A DNA stretch of 64,000 nt, taken from contig NZ_BNBV01000002.1 in NCBI RefSeq assembly GCF_014656135.1, positions 248,001-312,000 on the forward strand, in the 5' to 3' direction. This stretch comes from Streptomyces thermodiastaticus. Its GTDB lineage: Bacteria > Actinomycetota > Actinomycetes > Streptomycetales > Streptomycetaceae. Within the stretch, counting starts at the first letter, position 1. Every line of letters starts with the position of its first letter. The notes under the pieces are model-generated. The model searched no databases. It saw only the letters and a list, made by a program, of their open reading frames with translations, and was not told the DNA's origin. A program made the translations under genes and the position numbers. This document shows positions 12,481 through 21,742 of the stretch, in pieces.

Positions 12481-12510
12481 TTGACCCGTGACTGTAACCA
12501 CCGGTAACTT
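12481..12510 (+). promoter_or_regulatory. Promoter candidate for DUF6230-DUF6114
   Basis: TTGACC (12481-12486), an 18-nt spacer and TAACTT (12505-12510) form the strongest promoter match in this stretch. The predicted leader is about 139 nt to the ATG at 12656. GTAAC repeats overlap the spacer and -10. Confidence 0.6.
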
Positions 12511-12655
12511 CCTGGACACCTACTGCCGCGTAACCGGACATCTCCCGTACCCGCGGAAGGTGTCGCTCCATCCGCCGGTGCGCCGCAGCCGCTGTCCGCG
12601 CCAGGGCAACGGGCCGCTGAACTCCACGAGCAGCCACACGTACACGGGAGCAGAC

Positions 12656-13363
12656 ATGGCCTCGTCCTCGGACCTCCCCCCGTCCGCCGACCACACCCCC
12701 GACCACCCGCACAGCGCTGCCGCCGGCGACACCTCCGCGGCAGCCGCACCCCCCGCCGCCGGCGGCACGGAACGACGCGGCCGGGTCCGGCTGCGCCGCG
12801 CCGCTGTGATGGCGGTGCCCGCCGCCCTCGCCGCCGCGGGCCTGGCGATCCTCACCGCCGAGGGCGCGCTGGGCGTGCAGTTCGCCATCTCCGGCATGCC
12901 CTTCACCGTCACGGCGACCGAGCTGAACGGCACCGGCTTCGAGCAGTTCGGCTCCCTGGACAACATGGCCGAGGACAGCCCCAACGCGGGCGACACCGGC
13001 GGGCAGGTGCTCGTGGTGACCTCGGCGATCAAGAACGCCACGCTGACCAAGCTGTGCCAGAGCGTGGACCTGGGCGGCACCAACCTGCTGATCACCGCCG
13101 GCGGCGGGGCGAAGAAGGTGCAGGCGACCGACCTGACGACCGACTCGACCGAGCTGTCGGGCGACGCCGCGTTCAACAAGATCGAGATCGGCAACGACGC
13201 CAGCACCCTCACCAAGGCCGGGGTCCAGGGCCCCAAGGGCGTGTTCAGCCAGCAGGCCGACACGGTGCACATCGCCAACCTGCGGCAGACCAACTACGCC
13301 ACCACGGCGGGCGTGTTCAAGCTGCCGGGCCTGAGGCTGCGCTTCAGCGACACGGGCTGCTGA
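12656..13363 (+). CDS. DUF6230 family membrane-anchored protein
   Basis: The 235-residue protein has an Ala/Pro/Ser-rich N-terminal cytoplasmic stretch (1-42), one transmembrane helix AAVMAVPAALAAAGLAIL (about 47-66), and an extracytoplasmic domain of about 165 residues with two Cys (in KLCQSV and the terminal TGC). I match it to DUF6230, a Streptomyces family sometimes mislabelled cholesterol esterase; no hydrolase motif (GxSxG or similar) is present. The ATG at 12656 has ACGGGAG 6 nt upstream. The next gene, DUF6114, starts 4 nt after the stop, so the two are cotranscribed and probably act together at the membrane. Confidence 0.8.
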   Translation: MASSSDLPPSADHTPDHPHSAAAGDTSAAAAPPAAGGTERRGRVRLRRAAVMAVPAALAAAGLAILTAEGALGVQFAISGMPFTVTATELNGTGFEQFGSLDNMAEDSPNAGDTGGQVLVVTSAIKNATLTKLCQSVDLGGTNLLITAGGGAKKVQATDLTTDSTELSGDAAFNKIEIGNDASTLTKAGVQGPKGVFSQQADTVHIANLRQTNYATTAGVFKLPGLRLRFSDTGC

Positions 13364-13367
13364 ACCG

Positions 13368-13856
13368 ATGACGCACGACACGCACACGGTCCCGGCACGG
13401 CCGGGCACGCGCCGGCCGGGGCCACGGGCCGCCTTCCGCCGGTGGCGCTCCCGCCGCCCCTTCTGGGGCGGGCTGCTGCTCACCCTGGGCGGGGCGGAGA
13501 TCCTGCTCACCGAGAAGGCGTCCCTGAAGGTCGTCCTGCACGTCGGGATGCAGGGGGTGGCCGGGTATCTGCTGCCCGCGCTGATGGTGCTGTGCGGTCT
13601 GCTGATCCTGTTCAACCCCGCCCAGCGCCTGTTCTACTCGCTCACCGGCATCCTGCTGACCCTGGGCACCTGGATCACCTCGAACCTGGGCGGCTTCTTC
13701 GTGGGGCTGCTCCTCGGGGCCGCCGGCTGCTGCCTGGCCTTCGGCTGGCTGCCCGACCAGGAGCCCCGGCGCGTCCGGCGGCAGCGGCGCCGGCAGGAAC
13801 GGGCCGCACGGGCAGCACGGGAGCGGAAGGCGGCGGCCGGCACCGAATGGGCGTGA
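13368..13856 (+). CDS. DUF6114 family integral membrane protein
   Basis: The 162-residue protein has a basic N-terminus, about four transmembrane segments (RPFWGGLLLTLGGAEILL, VAGYLLPALMVLCGLLILF, FYSLTGILLTLGTWI and GGFFVGLLLGAAGCCLAFG), and a strongly basic C-terminal tail rich in Arg and Gln. This matches the DUF6114 family, which regularly accompanies DUF6230. The ATG follows the DUF6230 stop by 4 nt with no separate promoter visible. Function is unknown; the pair may form an envelope complex. A perfect 13-bp stem-loop follows at 13905-13950. Confidence 0.8.
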   Translation: MTHDTHTVPARPGTRRPGPRAAFRRWRSRRPFWGGLLLTLGGAEILLTEKASLKVVLHVGMQGVAGYLLPALMVLCGLLILFNPAQRLFYSLTGILLTLGTWITSNLGGFFVGLLLGAAGCCLAFGWLPDQEPRRVRRQRRRQERAARAARERKAAAGTEWA

Positions 13857-13904
13857 GACGCCGTCAGGCCGGGCGGAGGCAGGCGCGCCCGGCCCCATGG
13901 CCGC

Positions 13905-13950
13905 GTGCCGGTGGTGGCACGAGGGGCGTCCTCGCCACCACCACCGGCAC
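13905..13950. terminator. Bidirectional terminator between convergent genes
   Basis: Perfect 13-nt arms 13905-13917 and 13938-13950 with a 20-nt loop lie between the rightward DUF6114 gene and the leftward gene ending at 13960. They can stop transcription from either side. Confidence 0.7.
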
Positions 13951-13959
13951 GGGGCGTCC

Positions 13960-14604
13960 TCACGCCGGGTCGGGCACCGTGCGCAGGAAGTGGTCCGCGT
14001 CCTCCGGCTCGCCCAGCCGTCCGGCCTCCAGCCAGGAGCCGTCGGCGAAGCACAGCCGGAAGGTGGCGAAACCGCGCGGCTGCCCCGACTCGCCCTCGAT
14101 GCGTGCCTGGTCCGCCGGGAACCGCGCCACGACGTCGAAGTCGCCCGCCTTCGTCGGGGACAGCCGGCGGCGCGGCGAGGCGGCCAGGCACACCTCGTCC
14201 TCGGTCAGCAGCACCAGCCGTTTGCGGCTGGGCGACTGGCTGTACCAGCGCAGCAGCAGCTGACCGGCGGTCAGGGTCCAGTCACCGTCGAAGAAGGGCG
14301 CCTCGGTCCGCCGGGGCGAGGACGTGCTGCCACCGGACGCCTGCCGGGTGCTGCGCTCGCCGGTGCCCGCCAGCCGGTCCAGGAACATGTCGATCAGCAT
14401 CCAGGGCACGACCACGACGCAGAAGACGACGGCGCCGACGTACACCAGCCAGTGGTGCCCCGACGTCAGCCGTCCGCCTCCCGCCGCCCGGTGGACGTCC
14501 TTCGGCGGCCGGGGGATGCGCCGGGGCAGCTCGCACCACACCAGAGCCACCGGGTCCCGCCCCAGGATCTTCCGTGCCCTGCGCCGTACCGCGCGTGTCG
14601 CCAT
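13960..14604 (-). CDS. Hypothetical protein with one transmembrane helix
   Basis: I do not recognise the family. The 214-residue product has a basic N-terminus (ATRAVRRRARKILG), a transmembrane helix WLVYVGAVVFCVVVVPWMLI (about 52-72), and a C-terminal soluble domain of about 125 residues. That domain contains LTAGQLLLRWYSQS and LVLLTEDEVCLA, reminiscent of small beta-barrel domains that evaluate membrane or nucleotide signals, but this is not a firm match. AGGAGC lies 5 nt before the ATG. It lies 33 nt upstream of the OpuC binding-protein gene's 3' end on the same strand, after that operon, so it may be separately transcribed. Confidence 0.6.
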   Translation of the reverse strand: MATRAVRRRARKILGRDPVALVWCELPRRIPRPPKDVHRAAGGGRLTSGHHWLVYVGAVVFCVVVVPWMLIDMFLDRLAGTGERSTRQASGGSTSSPRRTEAPFFDGDWTLTAGQLLLRWYSQSPSRKRLVLLTEDEVCLAASPRRRLSPTKAGDFDVVARFPADQARIEGESGQPRGFATFRLCFADGSWLEAGRLGEPEDADHFLRTVPDPA

Positions 14605-14637
14605 GCGTTGCTCCTGCCGCGTGCATATGACGTCAGG

Positions 14638-15597
14638 TCAGCTCAGTCCCGCCGACTTCAGCCAGGCCCGCGCCACCTGCAGCGGGTCCTTCTTCTGCAG
14701 CTGCACCTGCTTGTTCAGATCCAGCAGGGTCGCGGTGTCGAGCTCGGCGGAGACGGCGTCGAGCGCGTCGACGCCCTGCTGCGACAGGGCGCCCTTGCGG
14801 ACCAGGGGCTGGACGTTCTGGAACCCGAAGAGGTTCTTGGTGTCCCGCAGGGTGACGAACTTCTCCTCGGCGATGGTCGGGTCCGTGGTGAACAGGTCCG
14901 CCACCTGCACGACGTTCTTCCGCAGCGCCGTCTGGGTCAGCGGGCCGCCGGCGTCCAGCGCCTTGAACGACGTGAACCGCAGCCCGTACACGGACTCCAG
15001 GCCCACCAGGCCCTGCTGCCGGGTCTGGAACTCCGGGGAGCCGCCGATGACCAGCTCCCCCGCGACGTCCTTGAGGTCCTCGATGGAGGACTCGGTGGTG
15101 AGGTGGTACTTCCGTGCCGTCTGCTGGTTGACGGTGACGGAGTCCTTGTCCTCGGCGGGAGAGGGCTTGAGCAGGGTCAGCCCGGGGTCGAGGTGCTGGG
15201 TGATCGCGGCCGTGGTGTCCGCCACCGACGTCGGGGCGGCCTTCTTGTCGAGGTAGGCCAGCAGCGCCCCGTTGTACTCGGGGAGCATCGTCAGGGAGCC
15301 GTTCTTGATCAGCTTGTAGGTGGTCTCCCGACTGCCGATGTTGGGCTTGTAGGCGACCTTGATGCCCTTGGCCTTCAGCGCCTCCCCGTACAGGTCGGCG
15401 AGCAGGGTGCTCTCGGGGAAGTTGTTGGAGCCCACGACCACGGTGCCGCCGTTGCTCTTCTTGCCGGTGAGCGGGTTGCCGGAGGAGTCTCCGGAGGACG
15501 AGCATCCTGCCAGCAGGGCCGCCGTCGCGGCGAGCGCGACGGCCGTCACACCGACACGTCGCTTGAGCGGCCTGGGGTTCTTCACGGAAAAGGTCAC
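14638..15597 (-). CDS. opuCC: Glycine betaine/choline-type ABC substrate-binding lipoprotein
   Basis: This is the extracellular binding protein of an OpuC-type quaternary-amine importer used for osmoprotectant uptake. From the GTG at 15597 the product has 319 residues with a lipobox AALLAGC (lipid-anchored Cys32). The mature part begins VVVGSNNFPESTLLADLYGEAL, the hallmark of the OpuAC/ProX-like type-F binding fold. The upstream part of the frame is not coding-like and no better ribosome site is visible, so the start is moderately certain; GTG 15585 is an alternative. It is the last gene of the ATPase-permease-permease-binding protein operon, after a 148-nt gap that could allow separate control. 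Confidence 0.9.
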   Translation of the reverse strand: MTFSVKNPRPLKRRVGVTAVALAATAALLAGCSSSGDSSGNPLTGKKSNGGTVVVGSNNFPESTLLADLYGEALKAKGIKVAYKPNIGSRETTYKLIKNGSLTMLPEYNGALLAYLDKKAAPTSVADTTAAITQHLDPGLTLLKPSPAEDKDSVTVNQQTARKYHLTTESSIEDLKDVAGELVIGGSPEFQTRQQGLVGLESVYGLRFTSFKALDAGGPLTQTALRKNVVQVADLFTTDPTIAEEKFVTLRDTKNLFGFQNVQPLVRKGALSQQGVDALDAVSAELDTATLLDLNKQVQLQKKDPLQVARAWLKSAGLS

Positions 15598-15745
15598 AAC
15601 TGCGTTCCAGGGTCGAGGGAGGCGGGGAGCGGAACACGGGCAGGGACGCACGAGGGGTGAGCACCTCGTGCGTCCTGATCCAATCCAGCCATGTCCCGGT
15701 CGGTCAAGAGCTTTCCGGCGGCCGGTCGCCGCGTCGCGGGACCGG

Positions 15746-16423
15746 TCACGTCCGGCGGCCCGCGTGGCGCACTCCGGGCGAGACCGCGAACCGTCCCGCC
15801 GCCCAGAACACGCCCAGCGTGACCAGGGCCAGCGCGGCGACCAGTGCGGCACCGCCCACGACCTTCTCGTAGTCGAGCTGGTAGAGGCCGTCGACGATGT
15901 ACCGGCCCAGCCCGCCGAAGCTGACGTACGCGGCGATGGTGGCGGTGGAGACGATCTGGATCGCCGCCGAGCGCACCCCGCTGAGGATCAGCGGCAGCGC
16001 CACGGGCAGTTCCACCTGGAACAGCACGCGGGCCTCCCCCATCCCCATGCCCCGGGCGGCGTCCACCGGCGAGGGATCGACCGAGCGCATCGCCTCGTAG
16101 GTGGTCACCAGGACCGGCGGCAGGGCGAGCACCACCAGCGGCACCATCACCGGGACCAGGCCGAAGCCGAGCAGGATGAACATCAGCACCAGCAGGCCGA
16201 AGCTGGGCAGCGCCCGCCCGGCCGTGGCGACCAGGGCGAGGACGTTGCCGCCGCGCCCGTAGTGGCCGGTGAGCAGCCCGAGCGGCAGCGCCACGGCGGT
16301 GGCGAGGGCGAGCGCCAGCAGGGAGTACCGGACGTGTTCGGCCAGGCGTGCGGGAATTCCGTCGTAGCCGTGCCAGTGGGCGGCGTCTGCGAAGAAGGAG
16401 GCGATGTAGTGCAGGACGTTCAC
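15746..16423 (-). CDS. opuCB: Quaternary-amine ABC transporter permease (second)
   Basis: The 225-residue inner-membrane permease of the OpuC/ProW type has about five or six transmembrane helices. The cytoplasmic EAA-like loop EAMRSVDPSPVDAARGMGM contacts the ATPase. The start GTG 16423 overlaps the TGA of the preceding permease (GTGA), and GGAGGAGG lies 8 nt upstream within that gene. This indicates translational coupling and equal amounts of the two permeases, which should form the heterodimeric channel. Confidence 0.9.
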   Translation of the reverse strand: MNVLHYIASFFADAAHWHGYDGIPARLAEHVRYSLLALALATAVALPLGLLTGHYGRGGNVLALVATAGRALPSFGLLVLMFILLGFGLVPVMVPLVVLALPPVLVTTYEAMRSVDPSPVDAARGMGMGEARVLFQVELPVALPLILSGVRSAAIQIVSTATIAAYVSFGGLGRYIVDGLYQLDYEKVVGGAALVAALALVTLGVFWAAGRFAVSPGVRHAGRRT

Positions 16424-17136
16424 CGGGCGGCCTCCTCCGCCTCGGGCGCGGCCGCACCGGCCGGGCGGGCGGCGGAGGGCCGGCCGCCGTGGCGTGCGGT
16501 GCGCGGCATCCAGGGGGTCAGCAGCCGGCGGACGCCGACCAGGGCCGCGTCCACGCAGATGGCCAGCGCCGCCGTGGTCACCACGGAGTTCACCGCCAGT
16601 TCGGGACGGTGGTAGTTGCGCGCGTCCTGCAGCAGGTTGCCGAGCGCGCCCTGATTGCCGATCAGCATGCCGACGCTGACCAGGGAGATGCTGGAGACGG
16701 CGGCCACCCGCAGACCCGCGACGATGGCGGGCACCGCGATCGGCAGCTGCACCTGCAGATAGCGCCGCAGCGGGCCGAGGCCCAGGGCGGTGGCCGCGGC
16801 CAGTGTCTCCTGCGGCACCGAGCGCACGCCGTCGACGATCGCCGGGACGAGCACCACCAGGCTGTAGACGGCCAGCGGGATCATCACCGTCAGTTCGGTC
16901 TGGCCGGTGTAGTCGATGAGGACGACGAAGAACGCCAGCGACGGGATGGCGTAGAAGACCGTGGTCACCCCCAGCACGGGCGGGTACAGCCAGCGGAAGC
17001 GCACGCACAGCTGGGCGATGGGCAGGGCGGCGAGCAGTCCGGCCAGCACCGGCAGCAGGGCCTCGCGCAGATGCAGCCCGATCAGGCCGAACCAGCTGTG
17101 CTGCAGGTCGCTCGGGATGTCGAAGAAACCGTTCAT
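16420..17136 (-). CDS. opuCD: Quaternary-amine ABC transporter permease (first)
   Basis: The 238-residue permease begins MNGFFDIPSDL and has about six hydrophobic helices. Its ATPase-contact loop is VDGVRSVPQETLAAATALGL. Its ATG overlaps the TGA of the ATPase gene (ATGA at 17133-17136), and its own TGA overlaps the next permease start, so three genes are translationally linked. The two permeases are paralogues that together form the translocation pore. Assignment of the letters CB and CD between the two is arbitrary. Confidence 0.9.
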   Translation of the reverse strand: MNGFFDIPSDLQHSWFGLIGLHLREALLPVLAGLLAALPIAQLCVRFRWLYPPVLGVTTVFYAIPSLAFFVVLIDYTGQTELTVMIPLAVYSLVVLVPAIVDGVRSVPQETLAAATALGLGPLRRYLQVQLPIAVPAIVAGLRVAAVSSISLVSVGMLIGNQGALGNLLQDARNYHRPELAVNSVVTTAALAICVDAALVGVRRLLTPWMPRTARHGGRPSAARPAGAAAPEAEEAAR

Positions 17137-18272
17137 CCGGTGACCCCGGCCTCTTCGGCGGCCTCGGCGCGGTGCGTGCCGTGCGCGGCGCGGATCGCCT
17201 CGCCGATGGCCTGCTGCGAGACGACCCCGACCGCGCGCCCGGCCTCGTCCACCGCGACGGCCCAGCCGGTCGGGGAGAGCACCGCGCAGTCGAGGGCGGC
17301 GCGCAGGGACCCGGTGCCGTGGACGAAGGGCCGGCCGTGCGGCAGCAGCCGGGCGGGATCGATCCGGCCCGCCGTCAGATCCCGCGGTTCCGCCCAGCCG
17401 AGGGGCGTGCCGTCGGCGTCGGTGACCAGCACGTAAGGCGCCTCGGCGGCGCCGGCCGCGATCTGCTCGGCGGTGGCGTCGGCGGTGACGACCGGGGCGG
17501 TGCGCAGCCGCAGCGTCGCGGAGCCGAAGAAGGACAGCCGGCGGAAGCCCCGGTCGGTGCCGAGAAAGTCCTCCACGAAGGCGTCGGCGGGGGCGCTGAG
17601 CAGTTCGGCGGGCGGCGCGTACTGGGCGAGCCGTCCGCCGGTGCGCAGCACCGCGACCATCGTGCCGAGTGTGACCGCCTCGTCGATGTCGTGGGTGACG
17701 AAGACGATCGTCTTGCCGAGTTCCTCCTGCAGCCGCAGCAGTTCGTCCTGCAGGCCCTTGCGCACCACCGGGTCGACGGCCGAGAACGGCTCGTCCATCA
17801 GCAGCACCGGCGGATCGGCCGCGAGCGCCCGGGCCACACCGACGCGCTGCTGCTGGCCGCCGGAGAGCTGGTAGGGGTAACGCTTGGCCAGCGACGCGTC
17901 CAGGCCGACGCGTTCCATCAGCTCCGCCGCGCGCGCCCGGGCCTTCTGCTTGCTCCAGCCCAGCAGCCGGGGCACGGTGGCGATGTTGTCGACGACGGTG
18001 CGGTGCTGGAACAGCCCGGCGTTCTGGATGACGTATCCCATCGAGCGGCGCAGCGCGGTGACGGGCTGGTCCCGGATGTCGGCGCCGTCGAGGAGGATGG
18101 TGCCCTCGGTGGGCTCCACCATCCGGTTGATCATGCGGAGCGTGGTGGTCTTGCCGCAGCCGGACGGCCCGACCAGGACGGTGATCGAACGGTCCGGGAT
18201 GTCCAGCGAGAGGCGGTCGACCGCCACGGTACCGTCCGGGTACCGCTTGGTGACTGTGTCGATGCGTATCAA
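17133..18272 (-). CDS. opuCA: Quaternary-amine ABC transporter ATP-binding protein with CBS-type tail
   Basis: The ATPase energises glycine betaine/choline uptake. The 379 residues contain Walker A GPSGCGKTT, Q-loop VIQNAGLF, signature LSGGQQQRVGVARAL, Walker B VLLMDEP and the H-loop FVTHD. The last about 120 residues form a CBS-like regulatory region (DADGTPLGW, VDEAGRAVGVVSQQ), known in OpuA/OpuC ATPases to sense ionic strength or cyclic-di-AMP. The start is an unusual TTG at 18272, with AAGGGG 11 nt upstream and no alternative start codon in frame nearby. It is the first gene of the operon. Confidence 0.92.
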   Translation of the reverse strand: MIRIDTVTKRYPDGTVAVDRLSLDIPDRSITVLVGPSGCGKTTTLRMINRMVEPTEGTILLDGADIRDQPVTALRRSMGYVIQNAGLFQHRTVVDNIATVPRLLGWSKQKARARAAELMERVGLDASLAKRYPYQLSGGQQQRVGVARALAADPPVLLMDEPFSAVDPVVRKGLQDELLRLQEELGKTIVFVTHDIDEAVTLGTMVAVLRTGGRLAQYAPPAELLSAPADAFVEDFLGTDRGFRRLSFFGSATLRLRTAPVVTADATAEQIAAGAAEAPYVLVTDADGTPLGWAEPRDLTAGRIDPARLLPHGRPFVHGTGSLRAALDCAVLSPTGWAVAVDEAGRAVGVVSQQAIGEAIRAAHGTHRAEAAEEAGVTG

Positions 18273-18426
18273 GACGCCGTATACCCCTTCGGGTCTGGCA
18301 GTGGCCGCCCGCTCCCCGGCCAGTGCACGCGGGCTGCCGCGCAGAGAGTCTAGACGGCCGCATCAGCGGCGGCAGGGCCGCGCGTCCCGCCCCGTGGGCG
18401 GGCGTGCGGCACGCGGCGGGTGCGCG

Positions 18427-18456
18427 ACGGGGCGAGCCCCGAGGGGCCCGCCCCGT
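18427..18456 (-). terminator. Stem-loop after the small membrane protein gene
   Basis: Arms 18427-18434 and 18449-18456 pair perfectly and enclose a further 5-bp GCCCC/GGGGC stem. The hairpin lies 23 nt past the stop at 18479 and separates that gene from the opuC operon. Confidence 0.65.
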
Positions 18457-18478
18457 GGGTCGGATGCCCGGCCGCAGG

Positions 18479-18856
18479 TCAGGTCCGGCCGGGACCGCCG
18501 CTGCCGAAGGCTCCGCTGCCGCCCGGCGCCCAGCGTTCACGGTGCTGGTCGCCTTTGCGCCGGGTACCGGCACGGTGGATCTCGTAGGGCATGAGCCGCA
18601 CCCCGTCGTCGCAGTGCACCTCGTCCGGCTCGCGCACCTCGCTGATCTCCTCGATCGCACCCGTGACGGGCAGGTGCGGCTGTTCCTCGGGTTCGGGCCG
18701 GTCCGGCTCCCGGCGCATCACGCCGATGCCCATCCCGACAGCCCATATCAGACCGCCCACCACGACGACGAGTCCGACGATGAAGGCGATCAGGGTGCCC
18801 CAGGCATGCGGCTCCGCGGCCAGGACGACGTTCGAGGCTGTGATCATGTCTTCCAC
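18479..18856 (-). CDS. Small membrane protein, DUF6479-like
   Basis: The 125-residue protein has a short N-terminus, one transmembrane helix LIAFIVGLVVVVGGLIWAVG (about 22-44), then a charged cytoplasmic tail with REPDRPEPEEQPHLP and Gly-rich C-terminus. I match it to the streptomycete DUF6479 family by layout. The start may be the GTG at 18856 or the ATG at 18847; AGAGGCGG or GGTGG respectively could serve as ribosome site. No function is known. Confidence 0.7.
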   Translation of the reverse strand: MEDMITASNVVLAAEPHAWGTLIAFIVGLVVVVGGLIWAVGMGIGVMRREPDRPEPEEQPHLPVTGAIEEISEVREPDEVHCDDGVRLMPYEIHRAGTRRKGDQHRERWAPGGSGAFGSGGPGRT

Positions 18857-19010
18857 CCGCCTCTGCGGAGTTACGGCAGAACTGCCGATGACACGGTGAC
18901 GTCCACGACGTCACCTGTGTCCCTTATTGTCCCACCGTGGATGCGGCCCGCAAAACGCCGGCCGCATCCCCGCGCTCACCCTGCGCGACCGCCGTGCGGC
19001 CCCGCTCCGC

Positions 19011-19418
19011 TCAGTCCTCGGCCGGCGTCAGCCGCAGCGAGATGCTGTTGATGCAGTACCGCTGGTCGGTCGGCGTGGGGAACCCTTCGCCCTCGAACAC
19101 GTGTCCGAGGTGTGAACCGCAACGGGCGCACCGCACCTCGGTGCGCACCATGCCGTGCGAGCGGTCCTCCACCAGCTCCACGGCGTCGGTGTCCTTCGGG
19201 TCGTAGAAGGACGGCCAGCCGCAGTGGGACTCGAACTTGGTCTCCGAGGTGAACAGCTCCGCGCCGCAGGCCCGGCAGGAGTAGACACCCTTGGTCTTGG
19301 TATCCGTGTACTCACCGGTGAAGGCGGGCTCGGTCGCGGCCTGGCGCAGCACCGCGTACTCCGCCGGGGTCAGCTCCTCGCGCCACTGCTCGTCCGGCTT
19401 CTCGACGTCGTACGGCAT
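19011..19418 (-). CDS. msrB: Peptide-methionine (R)-S-oxide reductase MsrB
   Basis: MsrB reduces the R form of methionine sulfoxide in proteins with thioredoxin as electron donor. The 135-residue protein is full length. Structural zinc ligands are in CRACG and CARCG; the catalytic Cys is in QRYCINSISL; the substrate loop SHCGWPSFYDP is intact. The ATG is 26 nt after the murC stop and preceded by GAGGG, so it is probably cotranscribed with murC. Confidence 0.97.
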   Translation of the reverse strand: MPYDVEKPDEQWREELTPAEYAVLRQAATEPAFTGEYTDTKTKGVYSCRACGAELFTSETKFESHCGWPSFYDPKDTDAVELVEDRSHGMVRTEVRCARCGSHLGHVFEGEGFPTPTDQRYCINSISLRLTPAED

Positions 19419-19444
19419 GAGCCCTCAGCCCCTCAGGTGTCGTC

Positions 19445-20836
<1,392 letters not shown>

Positions 20837-20909
20837 GCGCTTTTCTCCCAGGTGGTACGGCTCGGATACGACTCGGTCGCGCACCGCTCGCGCGGGGCGC
20901 CGCCCCAGC

Positions 20910-21383
20910 CTATGCCTTGCTGTGGGAGAAGAGCTTCAACACCGGTACGCCGACCTTGTGACGGGCCCGCGAGGCCCAGTCGCGGTGGAAGAACTCCTCC
21001 ACGTAGTGCGGGTCGGTCAGCACGATCACCTCGTCCGCGTCGACCTCGGCGACCAGGGACTTCAGGGCGTCCAGCGGATGGTCCTCCACCAGCCGCCCCT
21101 CCGCCCGGCTGCCCGCGGCGTGCAGCGCCCGCAGCGACACGTCCAGGGCTCGTTCGCCCTCGCTCCTGGCCGCCTCGCCCTCGGGGGTCTCGCCCTCGCG
21201 GGCGGCCTCGTCGATCTCGCCGAGCGCGATGTCGTCGATGGCTCGCAGCAGGCGGTCGGCCTGCTCACCCCGCGGCTGGAGCAGTACGTGGAAGGCGACC
21301 GGCTCGTCACCGTGCAAGGTGGTGACGAATTCCACGTCGGCGGACGTCAGGGCCTTCTCGATCATCAAAACGCTTGTGAACAC
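20910..21383 (-). CDS. Small conserved protein, possibly UspA-like fold
   Basis: The 157-residue protein ends with ADEVIVLTDPHYVEEFFHRDWASRARHKVG, a pattern seen in small universal-stress-type or nucleotide-binding folds of actinobacteria. Such proteins are often labelled indole-3-glycerol phosphate synthase, but none of the TrpC barrel motifs is present. GTG 21383 is chosen because AAAGGG lies 6 nt upstream; ATG 21365 is an alternative. It precedes murC by 73 nt on the same strand and may share its transcript. Function is unknown. Confidence 0.7.
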   Translation of the reverse strand: MFTSVLMIEKALTSADVEFVTTLHGDEPVAFHVLLQPRGEQADRLLRAIDDIALGEIDEAAREGETPEGEAARSEGERALDVSLRALHAAGSRAEGRLVEDHPLDALKSLVAEVDADEVIVLTDPHYVEEFFHRDWASRARHKVGVPVLKLFSHSKA

Positions 21384-21557
21384 CAGGCGCCCTTTCTGCA
21401 GTGAGGGCCGCGCCCTCTCGCTACCTCCGTGGGCCGGACGAGCCCCCGCAGAAACCATCCTGCCCCGCGAGCGCCCAGCGGTGGCCGGGATTCGCACAGG
21501 TGCCGCGACGGAGCTGGAACGGGCGCTTCCGTACCCGTTCCGGTGTTCGGGTCGGGT

Positions 21558-21578
21558 GCCCCGGGGTGTCCCCGGGGC
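21558..21578 (-). terminator. Perfect 9-bp hairpin
   Basis: GCCCCGGGG (21558-21566), loop TGT, CCCCGGGGC (21570-21578). It is the likely terminator for leftward transcription from the RibD-like gene ending at 21743, about 165 nt downstream. Confidence 0.5.
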
Positions 21579-21639
21579 GTTCCGACCTGCCTCGCGGCCG
21601 CCGCCCTGGGCCGCCGGCCCGGCCGGCCCCGCCGCCGGC

Positions 21640-21735
21640 GCATGCGTGACCGGGCCCCACGGCGGCGGATGCGTGACCGGATCCGCCGCCGGACGGATGC
21701 ACGACCGGATCCGCCGGCACCGGATGGACGGCACC
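21640..21735. repeat. 27-28-bp imperfect direct repeats, about 3.5 copies
   Basis: Units begin at 21640, 21667, 21695 and 21722 and share GATGCGTGACCGGATCCGCC with variations. They lie directly after the stop of the RibD-like gene (minus strand). Confidence 0.7.
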
Positions 21736-21742
21736 GGCGTCT

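Larger units (their letters stand above)
21384..21742. other. 359-nt non-coding stretch with hairpin and direct repeats
   Basis: No gene is supported. It contains a 9-bp perfect hairpin (21558-21578) and 27-28-bp imperfect direct repeats (21640-21735) next to the end of the RibD-like reductase gene. Upstream of 21383 I see only the AAAGGG ribosome site and no confident promoter. Confidence 0.5.

Noticed and set aside
12656..13363. Annotation as cholesterol esterase.
   Set aside because: There is no GxSxG nucleophile elbow or other hydrolase motif.
20910..21383. Annotation as indole-3-glycerol phosphate synthase.
   Set aside because: The protein is 157 residues and lacks the TrpC barrel motifs; the label is a known carry-over error.
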